A DNA stretch of 64,000 nt from Lineus longissimus (taxonomy: Eukaryota > Nemertea > Pilidiophora > Heteronemertea > Lineidae): positions 9,612,001-9,676,000 of the forward strand of contig NC_088321.1 in NCBI RefSeq assembly GCF_910592395.1, given 5' to 3'. The position numbers and the translations under genes were made by a program. The notes under the pieces were generated by a model. That model was not told where the DNA came from, did no database searches, and saw nothing but the letters and a program-made list of their open reading frames with translations. Every line of letters begins with the position of its first letter. Within the stretch, counting starts at the first letter, position 1. Positions 33,544 to 44,984 of this stretch are shown in pieces.

Positions 33544-35290
33544 AGCTCACCTCTGGGGAGCTTATACGATACTGTGGCGTCCGCCGTCGTCGTCGTCCGT
33601 TAGCGGAACAAGTTTCGTCACCGCTAGGGCTAGATGGCTAGAACTTGGTGTGATGGTAGCTTTGGGCAATATGCCCGGAAATATTTTTCTCTTTCGCGGT
33701 ATGACCTACTTTCTGGCCTCCAGGCGGCCATCTTGGAAATTGTTTTTTGCCTTTTTGGCTCACCGTAAGGGGAGTCTATATGATAGCGCTGTGTCCGTCG
33801 TCGTCGTCGTCGTCGTTGTCGTTGTCGTCGTCGTCGTCGTATCCTAACAGTGGCACGTTTCTTAACTGCTAGGGCTATGAACTTGAAACTTTGTACACAG
33901 AATGCCCTAGGTCAGCTGACCTCTTGACACTGATTTTCGGTCCGATCTGATTCTCTGTTTGGCCACCAGGGGGCCAAATGCCGATATCTAAAAAGTGTGA
34001 TATCTCGCTTATTAGTGTCTTGTTTTCGATAAAACTTTTGTTGTAGGTACTCATAGCAAATATACATTTTATATTATACAGGTTTTTAATTTGACCTTGT
34101 TTTCAAGGTCACAGAGGTCATATGGCGTAAATTGGCCATTAGAGTGTAAACTATGGCACGTTTCTTAACCACTAAAGCTATGAACTTGAAACTTGGTACA
34201 TATAACCCCCTATATTACATAGCCTCTGGTGCTGAATTTTGGTTCGATCTGATTCCTAACTTTGCCACCAGGGGGCCAAAAGTGGAAATCTAAAAAGTGT
34301 GATATCTCGCTTATAAGTGACTTGTTTTCGATAAACTTTTGTTGTAGGTACTCATAGCAAATATACATTTTATATTATACGGGTTTTTAATTTGACCTTG
34401 TTTTCAAGGTCACAGAGGTCATATGGCGTAAATTGGCCATTAGAGTGTAAACTATGGCACGTTTCTTAACCGCTAAAGCTATGAACTTAAAACTTGGTAC
34501 ATATAACCCCCTATATCACATAGCCTCTGGTGCTGAATTTTGGTTCGATCTGATTCCTAACTTTGCCATCAGGGGGCCAAAAGTGGAAATCTAAAAAGTG
34601 CAATATCTCGCTTATTAGTGATTTGTTTTTGATGAAATTTTTATGGTAGGTTTTCCTAGCAAGGGTGTATCACATATCATACGTGTTTTTGATTTGACCT
34701 ACTTTTCAAGGTCACAGAGGTCAAATGGCGTAAATTTGCCGTTTGAGTGTAACTGGGGCACGTTTCTTAACCAATAAAGCTATGAACTTGAAATTTGGTG
34801 CACCTGATTCCCTACATCATTTAACCTCTGACACTGAATTTCAGTCTGATCTGATTCTTGACTTGGCCACCAGGGGGCCAAAACTAAAAAAAAGTAAAAA
34901 GTGCAATATCTCGCTTAATAGTGACTTGTTTTCAATTCTATTTTTATGGTAGATACTCAGAGCAAGGATACATCACATATCCTACGGTTTTTGATTTGAC
35001 CTTATTTTCAAGGTCACAGAGGTCAAATGGTGTGAATTGGCCGTTTGTGTGTAACTATGGCACGTTTCTTAACCACTAAAGCTATGAACTTTAAACCTGG
35101 TACACATGACTCCCTAGGTCAGATGACCTGTGACACTGATTTTCGGTCTGGTCTGATTCTTAACTGGGCCACCAGGGGGCCAAAACAAAAAATTTGAACA
35201 GTGCCATATCTCGCTTATTACTGATTAGTTTTTGGTAAAAATGTTATGGTAGATACTCTTAGCAAGGATACATCACCTCGGAGCCGGTTT
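33544..35290. repeat. Hairpin-ended element with ~301-bp tandem array
   Basis: It starts with the hairpin AGCTCACCTC/GGGGAGCT and GTCGTC repeats, with a second start (GGCTCACCG, then (GTC)n to 33840) nested inside. Then come about five head-to-tail units: GGCACGTTTCTTAAC recurs near 33852, 34153, 34455, 34757 and 35058. Each unit has CCACCAGGGGGCC or a variant and most have AGGTCACAGAGGTCA. The array fits non-autonomous elements with a minisatellite core. Confidence 0.9.
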
Positions 35291-36515
35291 GCAAATGGCA
35301 CTCGCGTGTGACGTTCTTTGTTTATGTTGTTGTTATTTCTGCTATTTACGTACCTCCACCACCAGGAGATTGATAAGCGCCACTAATCGACGACTCAAGT
35401 AACGAACCGACCTGGAACCGGATCGAAGCCAGTTCGGCAAACAGTCCCCGTGTGAAAACGAAGTGAACCAACTTTAACCGAACACGCCTCGATGCGGTTC
35501 AGGAGGGTTGTCCTGATCTAGCAACGTGTAAAGTCCCCTGTTATGTGCCCAATCACAGTGATCAGTTGTTGCTCCTTAAAGTTGAATTAACCCATTTGCT
35601 TGCTGTTTTATACAGGGTGGCCCATAAACATAATGGGTGATATGAATAAAGACTAGCAAATGCTTTTATCTAAAACTCCATGTACATTTACAACAGACCT
35701 TTCTGTACAAAATTGAATTAAAAGCATTTGCTAGACTTTATTCATATCAGCCAATGTCAGGTTCCAGTCACATTACTTACTGATCTGTGGTTACTTTGAA
35801 TAAATGAGGAGGGAAAGGGGAGGAATGGTGGCTGGTCTTCTATCTCAGTCCCGAAGCATTCTAGGAGTGGCTGTGCCTGTACATTCTGGACTTACCCTAT
35901 TAGTTATGCAAAGTAAAAGGGGCTGTGTATTGTTCCTCAGTACTGACAACCAATACACAACCCCTTTTAATTATTGTTCTGTCTTTGAATCTAGTTAGAC
36001 TATAGAATGACCATAGCATCTAAAACAATTTTAACATGATTAGGAACTCTGGTAACACTTCCATTCAAATGCCACTGGCATCCAAGTGGTTTAGTGCTAA
36101 ATGAGGGACTGTCGAAATTATTGATGAGGACAACATGTATAATGAAATAATGTTTTATACGGGTTACCTACTGTCTTCTATACCTTCCGGTACAAATGAA
36201 CATGTACCATACATCTTTTAGGACCACAAAGGGTCATCGTCAGGAATGGGAGTCAGTGCTCAAGAAATCATTGTAGTAAACTCTGCCCTTAGGCCTAAGT
36301 CTTGCCTGGTTACATGGTATGATTAAACAACCGCTATTCGTTCCGGGTCCATATGAGCGGATGAGTGAAGTCAATTTCAGTTAATTCTGTGACTATTTAT
36401 CTTCAATCAGTAGTTATAAGGGTGGCCTATCCTTTCAAAGATGGCAATTAGTGGTCTGCTGGGGTTCTTTTTCTATGAAAGCTGTCTCAAAATGTGTACC
36501 TGCTACTACTTTTCA
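35291..36515. other. No gene; two short hairpins
   Basis: 35638-35749 is a hairpin with ~30-bp arms (TGATATGAATAAAG... and its complement). 35914-35969 is a hairpin with ~18-bp arms (AAAAGGGGCTGTGTATTG). Both may be small MITE remnants. Nothing coding is seen. Confidence 0.6.
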
Positions 36516-37950
36516 AGGTCACAGGGGTCAAGTAGCGTAAATTGACCATCAGTGGTTTCCGGAACATATATCCGTAACCATAAATGCTGGGCATTTCATC
36601 TCTGGGTGGTTTGAAGGTCTTATGGTACCATTGTGCCTTTTGGCAGTTTTGACGGTTTTCGACCTACACTTGGCCCCAGGGGGCGCTTCATGCGAAAAAC
36701 TACTATTGGCTGTATCTCATGAATTATGCTAGCTAGAATCATGATATTTTTACTGAGGACAGTACTCATGAGACTACATCACATAATACCCGGGTTTTTG
36801 ATTTGACCTACTTTTCAAGGTCACAGGGGTCAAGTAGCGTAAATTGACCATCAGTGGTTTCTGGAGCATATATCCGTAACCATAAATGCTGGGCATTTCA
36901 TCTCTTGGTGGTTTGAAGTGTTATGGTACCATTGTACCTTTTGGCAGTTTTGACGGTTTTTGATCTACACTTGGCCCAAGGGGGCGCTTTATGCGCAAAA
37001 ACTACTTTTGGCTATATCTCATGAATTATGCTAGCTTGAATCATGATATTTTTACTCAGAACAGTACTCATGAGACTACATCACATAATATCCGGGTTTT
37101 TGATTTGACCTACTTTTCAAGGTCACAGGGGTCAAGTAGCGTAAATTGACCATCAGTGGTTTCTGGAGCATATATCCGTAACCATAAATGCTGGGCATTT
37201 CATCTCTTGGTGGTTTGAAGTGTTATGGTACCATTGTACCTTTTGGCAGTTTTGACGGTTTTTGATCTACACTTGGCCCAAGGGGGCGCTTTATGCGCAA
37301 AAACTACTTTTGGCTATATCTCATGAATTATGCTAGCTTGAATCAATATATTTTTTACTGAGGACAGTACTCATAAGACTACATCACATAATACCCGGGT
37401 TTTTGATTTGACCAACTTTTCAAGGTCACAGGGGTCAAGTAGCGTAAATTGACCATCAGTGGTTTCCGGAACATATATCCGTAACCATAAATGCTGGGCA
37501 TTTCATCTCTGGGTGGTTTGAAGGTCTTATGGTACTATTGTGCCTTTTGGCAGTTTTGACGGTTTTCGACCTACACTTGGCCCCAGGGGGCGCTCTGTGC
37601 AAAAAACTACTTTTGGCCATATCTCATGAATTATGCTAGCTTGAATCATGATATTTTTACTCAGAACAGTACTCATGAGACTACATCACATAATTCCCGG
37701 GTTTTTGATTTGACGTACTTTTCAAGGTCACAGCGGTCAAATAGCGTAAATTGACCATCAGTGGTTTCCGGAGCATATATCCGTAACCATAAATGCTAGG
37801 CATTTCATCTCTGGGTGGTTTGAAGGTCTTATGGTACCATTGTGCGTTTTGGCAGTTTCGACGGTTTTCAACCTACACTTGGCCCCAGGGGGTGCTTCAT
37901 GCGAAAAACTACTTTCGGCTATATCTCAGGAATTATGCTAGCTAAAATCA
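36516..37950. repeat. ~300-bp tandem array, second subfamily
   Basis: Five units marked by 'CATATATCCGTAACCATAAATG' at about 36566, 36867, 37169, 37471 and 37772. Each has 'CAAGGTCACAGGGGTCAAGTAGC' or a variant and 'GGCCCCAGGGGGCGC' or a variant. Adjacent units 2 and 3 are almost identical, so the array expanded recently. Confidence 0.92.
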
Positions 37951-38500
37951 TGATTTTTTTGGTATGTGCATTGGGGAAGACTAGAGGAAGGTTCCTTTTG
38001 AAAACCGGCGCGTTCTGATTGTCAATATACTCACAGGGCGGCGTGCTTGAAATCGGTTTCCGTCAATTTCGAGGAGAACCGTCTGATTAAATTCATTTTT
38101 GGTATGTACGTTGAGGGTGACTAGAGCGAGGCTCCTTTCGAAAACGGGCGCGTTCCGATTATCAATATGGCCACTAGGGCGGCTTGCTTGAAATCGGTTT
38201 CCGTCAATTTCGAGGCGAACCGTTTGTCCAATCAAATTCATTTTTGGTATGTACGTTGGGGGTGACTAGAGCAAGGTTCCTTTCGAAAACAGGCTCGTTC
38301 TGATTCTCAATATGGTCACCAGGGCAACGTGCTTGAAATCGGTTTCCGTCAATTTCGAGGAGAACGGCTTGGAGGATGGAATCAATTTTTAGTGAGTGTA
38401 GGCCTAATGCAGTTTTGTAAGGGGAAGGTTCCTTTCGAAAATCAGCGCGATTCGAAATTCAATATGGCCACCACGCTCACATCCTCAAAATAGGTTTCCA
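37951..38500. repeat. ~145-bp tandem array, third subfamily
   Basis: TTGGTATGTxCxTTG recurs at about 37958, 38099 and 38244, with 'GAAATCGGTTTCCGTCAATTTCGAGG' in each unit. A fourth, degenerate unit follows. Confidence 0.85.
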
Positions 38501-38604
38501 CAATTTTAATATCCATATGCAAACTAGCCACTCCACTAAGCCAACTTCACCATTATCTCACATTCAACCTTAATAGGCTGAGGGGTTATGCTCGCTTTGC
38601 GATG

Positions 38605-38649
38605 CTATTTTTGGCTCACCGTAGGGGAGTCTATACGATACCGCAGTGT

Positions 38650-38687
<38 letters not shown>

Positions 38688-40305
38688 CGTCGTATCCTAG
38701 TTCAAAAACAGTGGCACGTTTTTTAACCGCTAGGCCTATGAACTTAAAACTTTGTACACAGCACCCCCTAGGTCAGGTGACCTCTGACACTGAATTTCGG
38801 TCCGATCTGATTCTCAACTTGGCCACCAGGGGGCCAAATGTCGATATCTAAAAAGTGTGATATCTCGCTTATTAGTGACTTGCTTTCGATGAAACTTTTG
38901 TTGTAGGTACTCATAGCAAATATACATCTTATATCATACGGGTTTTTAATTTGACCTACTTTTCAAGGTCACAGAGGTCATATGGCGTAAATTGGCCGTT
39001 AGAGTGTAAACTATGGCACGTTTCTTAACCACTAAAGCTATGAACTTGAAACTTGGTACATATAACCCCCTATATCACATAGCCTCTGGTGCTGAATTTC
39101 AGTTTGATCTGATTCTCAACTTTGCCACCAGGGGGCCAAAAGTGGAAATCTAAAAAGTGTGATATCTCGCTTATAAGTGACTTGTTTTCGATAAAATTTT
39201 TATGGTAGGTACCCATAGGAAGAGTACATCACATATCGTACGGGTTTTCAATTTGACGTACTTTTCAAGGTCACAGAGGTCATATGGCGTAAATTGGCCA
39301 TTAAAGTGTAAACTATGGCACGTTTCTTAACCAGTAAAGCTATGAACTTGAAACTTGGTGCATATAACCCCCTACATCAGATAACCTCTGATGCCGAATT
39401 TTGGCTCGATCTGATTTTTTATTCGGCCACCAGGGGGCCATAATGGAAAAAGTAAGAAGTGCAATATCTTGCTTATTTTTAGTGATTCGTTTTCAATAAC
39501 ATTTTTATGGTAGGTTCTCCTAGCAAGGATACATCACATATCATATGAGTTTTTGATCTGACCTGATTTTCAAGGTCACAGAGGTCAAATGGCGTAAATT
39601 TGTCGTTTGATTGTAACTATGGCACGTTTCTTAACCACTAAAGCTTTGAACTTGAAATTTGATACACATGACTCCCTACGTCATGTAACCTCGGACACCG
39701 AATTTCGATCTGATCTGGTACTCAACTTGGCCACCAGGAGGCCAAAACTAAAATAGGTAAAAAGTGCAATATCTCGTTTATTATTGACTTGTTTTTGATG
39801 ATATTCTTATGGTACTTACTCCAAGCAACGATACATCACATGTCATACCGACTTTGGTTTGACCTGTATACTATACATGTACAATGTTTCTTAATCTGGA
39901 TGAATTACAAAGCACCAAATATCTATACGGTGAGCACAATGGCCCCTGGCCGTTTCATTTTAATATGGCATGTGACCATCTTGGAAATCTTTTGTTCAGT
40001 TTTGTGACAGAATATTTATATAAACTCCCAGGAAAGAAAACTGAGCATCTCTGCATTCAGCTGAGCACCAGGCCCATGTACCTCTTGTTATATTTAGTTT
40101 AGGTCCCCTGGTGGCCAAGTCAAGAATCAAACTTGACTGAAATGCAGTGTCAGTGATCATCCGACCTAGGGGGTCATGTGTACAAAGTTTCAAGTCAATA
40201 GCCTTAGCAGTTAAGAAACATGCCATTATTTTTTTAATTGGATACGACGAACGATGGACACCGCGCATTGTATAGAGAATCAATGTATACCTGTGAGCCA
40301 AAAAA
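38605..40305. mobile_element. Tandem-cored element with long inverted ends
   Basis: The left end is TTTTTGGCTCACCG plus (GTC)n, and the right end is the inverted TGTGAGCCAAAAA. The terminal ~220 bp of both sides are inverted copies of the array unit itself (for example CCACCAGGGG inward at 38823 and CCCCTGGTGG at 40106). The core has four direct ~301-bp units. It lies about 110 bp upstream of the PPIL3 exon at 40417, probably in the first intron. Confidence 0.85.
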
Positions 40306-40416
40306 AAAACCCATGTAACTCTGTTGGTTCTTTGAGGTCATTTTATCTGAAATTGAATGTGCACTTAGCATGATGATTATTATGATGATATGTCGCTTTT
40401 GTATTTGCCTTTGCAG

Positions 40417-40755
40417 TCTGTCACCTTGCACACTGATCTAGGTGATATCAAAGTGGAGTTGTTCTGTGAAGAATGTCCAAGGACAGCTGAGGTAAGAAAT
40501 TGGATTGATTTAGTCACCGACCAACCACTTTTTGAAAGATTTCTGTTGACATCCATGATTGGGATTTCTTGATGTCATTTATTTTTTTTGCAGAACTTCC
40601 TGGCTCTTTGTGCTAGTGGTTACTATGATGGTTGTGTATTTCATCGGAACATCAAGGGTTTCATGGTGCAGACTGGTGACCCTTCAGGCACTGGCAAAGG
40701 TGGCTCAAGTATTTGGGGATGTAAATTCGAGAATGAATTTCATGAAGATTTACGG
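40417..40755 (+). CDS. PPIL3: PPIL3, exons 2 and 3 (cyclophilin-like prolyl isomerase)
   Basis: Exon 40417-40491 (TTTGCAG acceptor, GAG|GTAAGA donor) encodes [20 protein letters not shown]. Exon 40594-40755 (TTTTGCAG acceptor, CGG|GTAAGG donor) encodes [40 protein letters not shown] and [14 protein letters not shown]. Both are in phase 0. PPIL3 is a small (~161-residue) cyclophilin found with spliceosomes; the family catalyses cis-trans isomerisation of prolyl bonds. [15 protein letters not shown] holds the conserved Arg and the Phe, Met, Gln of the active site. The second half of the cyclophilin fold (GPNTNGSQFF and onward) was not found in the remaining 23 kb, so the gene is either carried beyond the window by a repeat-filled intron or is truncated. 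Met must come from an upstream exon. Confidence 0.93.
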
Positions 40756-41660
40756 GTAAGGCAATACAAGCGGACAACAAGAAAAGCAATTTTAAGGACT
40801 GATTCCACTAGAGCATTTTCTTGCTTTGGTCTCCACTAAGTTTAAACAGCACTTGGCTCTTGGGGTATCTGGTGATTCAAATTACCCACTATCATAGTCA
40901 GTGAGATGCAAAGTGTTATCAAAAGACACCCACCGCCTTGATGGCTACTTAATACTTATTAAACCAGTTGTTAATGTCAAACCATGCTGACGGAATACAA
41001 TGTGCAAAAATTTTCATGTGTGTGCACTGATGAGACCGAAACTGAAAGAAAAAAGATACAAGTTAGAATTATGGAAAATAACTAAGAAAAAAATCCCTTC
41101 CCAATCAACAAATAAACCTACACTGCTATTTGCAGGGAGGACGTACTAGATATCGTTAGCCTCATAGCATAATTGCCTAACTCATATTAATTTTGAAGGT
41201 TTTGGGAAAATTTAAGAACCATTTTTTTAGACAACGCTTAGGAAATTTTTATTCGAACTTTAACAAAAACTTATAACAGATGTCTCAACATTTTTAAAAC
41301 CATTAAATAAGTAAACATTGCTTGAATAATTATGCTATGAGGCTTACGCTATGCTAGCTCTCACACCCTGGATACGAGGCCTAGTACATTCCAAGCACAT
41401 GGACAATCGTAAGGGGCAAATACGTCCTAAAACCTCCTTTAAAGTAGAAATATGATCTGTAAAAGCACACAAGCTCACAGAAAGAATATTCACCTAAACC
41501 CAATTGTGGATTATATCTGATGAAAACGAGTGTAAATACATGGACTCCTGCTATTCCGTCCTGAAAGCCTCACCAGATTCCGTACAGCCATGTTTTTCTT
41601 CCTCGTAGGCCTACACACAACCTTCTTTGATCAACATGACCTAAGCGTGGTTTGCGGTTG
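40756..41660. other. PPIL3 downstream intron, no exon seen
   Basis: I looked for the GPNTNGSQFF exon and did not find it. No other gene is supported. Confidence 0.5.
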
Positions 41661-41666
41661 ATCAAT

Positions 41667-41786
41667 AGTGAGGTTTCGAAACCACCCGGTTAGGCCCTAC
41701 GACGACGTTTATCTATTGTTCGGGTGAACTCACACAATAGATAAACGTCGTCGTAGGGCCTAACCGGGTGGTTGCGAAACCTCACT
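41667..41786. repeat. 120-bp near-perfect hairpin
   Basis: Two 53-base arms (AGTGAGGTTTCG... and its complement) with one mismatch surround a ~14-base loop. It is most likely a MITE, but a transcript would fold into a long dsRNA stem. Confidence 0.9.
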
Positions 41787-41982
41787 GATGTTATTCGCAA
41801 TCCCTCATTTAGTGGATAGTCAGATTGGCCTTGTGGCTTGGATGTCGCGCTCAGAAATCAGAAGCCGCTAGTTCGAATACGCTTGACACAATTTTCTTAT
41901 TATTTTGGAAAGATAGACATTTTTTTTGCAAAATTTGCCTCTGAATACTGTCATCTCGTCTGTGTTCCGTCGTTCGTTACAG

Positions 41983-42087
41983 GTATTTCGTAAGAATACA
42001 ATCATCTTCATTGCATTTTTAGCTACGCTGGCTTCCAGCGGAGCTTATGGTTTGTACTGGAGCGGGCCGAAAGTAGTTCCAGCAAAA
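41983..42087 (+). other. Possible terminal exon with a membrane segment
   Basis: After a CGTTACAG acceptor preceded by a pyrimidine-rich tract, an open stretch reads NTIIFIAFLATLASSGAYGLYW and then SGPKVVPAK and stop. A ~20-residue hydrophobic run next to a basic FRK resembles a small single-pass membrane protein. No upstream exon was found and chance is a real alternative. Confidence 0.2.
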
Positions 42088-43235
42088 TAGTTGCATTTTC
42101 ATCCGAATTTGCTGTAGCTGAGCCAGAAAATGTGCCAGGATACCAATATTTTGAACTCTTATTTCGATAGGATTATAGCTATTCACAGCAGAAAGACTAA
42201 ACGCCCCTGTATTGGCAGTAATTGGCAGATTTTAAGCTGGAAATTGTCGTCTGGTCAAAAGTGGCAAAACGGCCTTCATCCTACCTGTCTCTGTAATGTA
42301 CTGAACGCGCTACACATAAGGCATTTGCCCTAAGGCATTGCAGCCGAGGCTGATAAAGTGATGGCCATTTTGCGAATGTATATAGAGTGTGTACGTTCAC
42401 TTCAAAACATATTTCCGATCTAAATTTTTTCATAATGAGCTGTTAGAAAGTAGTATTTCCCTTTATTTTGATTCTCAATGTCAACATGTCGTTTTGTGGG
42501 GTTATTTTGTCTAATTCTTATTAAAATTGCCGATAAAAGACACAAAGAGAAACCCAGATTTATGCGCTCAGTTCATCTACGTACGGTAGACATTTTGAGA
42601 GAAAACCATGGTGAGTTTTCTCTGTACTTTCTCTTGATTTGCTAGGTACAATTGGCCATGACAACTGCTATTTGAAAAGTCATAGCATAGAATGACTCCC
42701 GTAGCTTGTTTACATAGGAAGTGTTACCGTTTTTGGCTTTCTGTCTCGTTAAATTTGCTCAGTCATTGAGTCGAAGCCGAAGATCAAAACACACATGAAC
42801 GCCATAGTACATTTTATACACAAAACGCTGTTGCAAAAAATTCTCCCCAATCATCAGAATGAAATAATCGAAATACTTCACAATTATCTATTACACATAA
42901 ATATAACAACTACAGGAGAATGACTTTGAAATCCAGACAAAACTTTGTTATAAGAATAGCCTCTTTGTATTTATATTATAAACATCATCGACATAATCAT
43001 AACAAACCCGAATGCTATATGAACAAACATGGAGGACCGCTTCACAAGAAGTTGACGTTTTGTCATGTTTCTTGTCAAAATAACAATGATATCGTACACC
43101 TTTGATAGTGACACTGGTCAGAGAACACAAATAACAGTGACAAAGTAGTCTGCTGGAATTGCGAGGTATTTTTAACAAACAACAAGCCTATCGGCGTCTG
43201 ATTCACAATGTGGTTTGTGAGGAGTGTCATAGTCG
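42088..43235. other. No recognisable gene
   Basis: ACCATG|GTGAGT at 42608 looks like an ATG followed by a donor, but no partner exon was found. Confidence 0.5.
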
Positions 43236-43244
43236 TCAACAGTG

Positions 43245-44236
43245 GGGTAGTTGTAAAACAAGAAACACAGAAACGAAACAGAAACACAGAAAGACAGAAA
43301 CGAAACGCAGAAACCAGTCTTCTGGCGAATTCTGGTCTGCAGACTCCATCTTGTTGCCATGGTTGTGGCCGCGAACGCGGGTGTAACTAAAACTGGTATT
43401 CAGTCGGAATGGAAGGAGGAATGCTCATTTCCCAATACCCCTTTTAGCCTCATCAACGTGTGCGCAGATTGGCAGCATCCGGCCTTGATCGTGCCAATAC
43501 ACTACATGTATGTACTACACGGCGTAAATAGAAAATAGTCCTTCGAATAGCGAGTCCTGTTCTTTTGTACATTCCATGGCCTGTGCACGACACTAGGCTG
43601 AACTTCCCTACTGCAACCTCATTAACATAAACAGATATTTAAAGGGACTATTTAAAGGCAGCAGCTGGGCAGGCAAGATTGAGTTACTCCAAGTCCAAGT
43701 CTAGTGCCCGCCCCCCCCCACTTTACTCTATTCTAGTCGCCAAAATTGGTCTCTCACGTCTCACATAACGTCGAAATGATTCACCCATGTACTGGTACCG
43801 TACCTTGCATTAAGTGCTGCATCAGACGGGATTTGTAGGATGATCCTGGTACTTCATGTAAATTGAACACTACAAGGCAAGATGTTGCACTGCACCTTCA
43901 TTTAAAATAACATGCTGTAGGAATCGAATCGAACCTACCAAAGTACTACACCACCACCTCAAAAGACTTCACCCATATCGTGCCGCCCCCCCCCCCCCCC
44001 CCCCCAAGTTGCTCCATGTATCCCCTCAACAACTCTATTGCATTCCGGCTGGCCGCAACCCACCAACCTCAGATTTTACTTTTAAACGACAATAACAACG
44101 GATTGGGCAAGGAAAGTATCGGCGTGCCGCTTGATTCCAACTTTTATGAAAACCCGTTTGATTTTCGTTTCTGCGTTTCGTTTCTGCGTTTCTGTGTTTC
44201 TGTTTCGTTTCTGTGTTTCTTGTTTTACAACTACCC
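43245..44236. mobile_element. 992-bp TIR element with 9-bp target duplication
   Basis: Ends GGGTAGTTGTAAAACAAG and its complement extend inward as ~70-bp purine-rich inverted termini made of AAACACAGAAACG repeats. TCAACAGTG is duplicated exactly at 43236-43244 and 44237-44245. Inside is a phrase shared with element B (GGCAGCAGCTGGGCAGGCAAGAT near 43659; 'GTCTCTCAC') and a C22 run at 43983. A 9-bp duplication suggests a Mutator-like transposase in trans. Confidence 0.92.
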
Positions 44237-44980
44237 TCAACAGTGTAGCTTACGTATTTCGAAGACCAGTGGAATTGGCGGCGTCAAATTATTAGTGAAA
44301 TTTATAATTTACAAATTACAAATTACAAATCGTTTATTGAAACCGTGTAAAAAGTTACATTTTACATAAGATGAAAGTACAATGACCATAAGTGCAGTGT
44401 GGACACATTCGGTAAGAAGAAAGAGTGGGAGAAGATTGGTGATCATAAATGAGGTATGTAGTATTCAGCAGTGTTGACCTACAAGGTTCTAATATATATA
44501 GTAATCAGCTATACAGTCTTTCTTATCTGGTAAGCAAAAGGAAGTAAAATTGTCGTGGGGGGCTGGCGATTGTATTGGCTATGGCAGTTTACGGCACAGG
44601 ATTTGATGGAGAGTTTCATGCATTCATGTAAGTGTAGGACTGCAGCGTTATGCCAGCTATGAAAAGTTCGAAATGTGGCAACTATTTGAAACAATCGGCA
44701 TCTATCACAGGTAGTCTATGATGTTTGTGAATTTATGATCATAACAATTTATTGCAATCAATGACTAAAATCCTTATAGATGATGTTTAGGATGACCCAT
44801 TTTCAACTAGCAGAGAATGAAGCAGCCAGCAAAAGAATGAATACCCTAATGGCTGCAGATGACTGGAGACCAGGACCATTTATTCAGCCATAAGGTTGTT
44901 TCCAAGGTTGTCAAGAATTGACAAGTTGAGAATGTGTCAACTATTCAAAACACCAAGACGAAATTTACTAGCAAACTCTA
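44237..44980. other. No gene; possible LINE tail
   Basis: 44296-44328 has three TTACAAATTACAAA units that may be the 3' tail of a minus-strand LINE. No RT coding was recognised beside it. Confidence 0.4.
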
Positions 44981-44984
44981 CCAT

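Noticed and set aside
33473-33847. Open frame of 124 residues
   Set aside because: It ends in poly-Val from (GTC)n and runs over hairpin-ended repeat sequence, so it is low-complexity chance.
39789-40102. Two overlapping 72-residue frames
   Set aside because: They are inside the tandem-cored element and its inverted end, with no conserved motif.
41826-41885. tRNA-like stretch with AGTTCGAATAC
   Set aside because: The B-box-like word is imperfect and no acceptor stem or good A box is formed; at most a SINE scrap.
42608-42616. ATG|GTGAGT as another ATG-only exon
   Set aside because: It is downstream of the PPIL3 exons and no partner exon was found.
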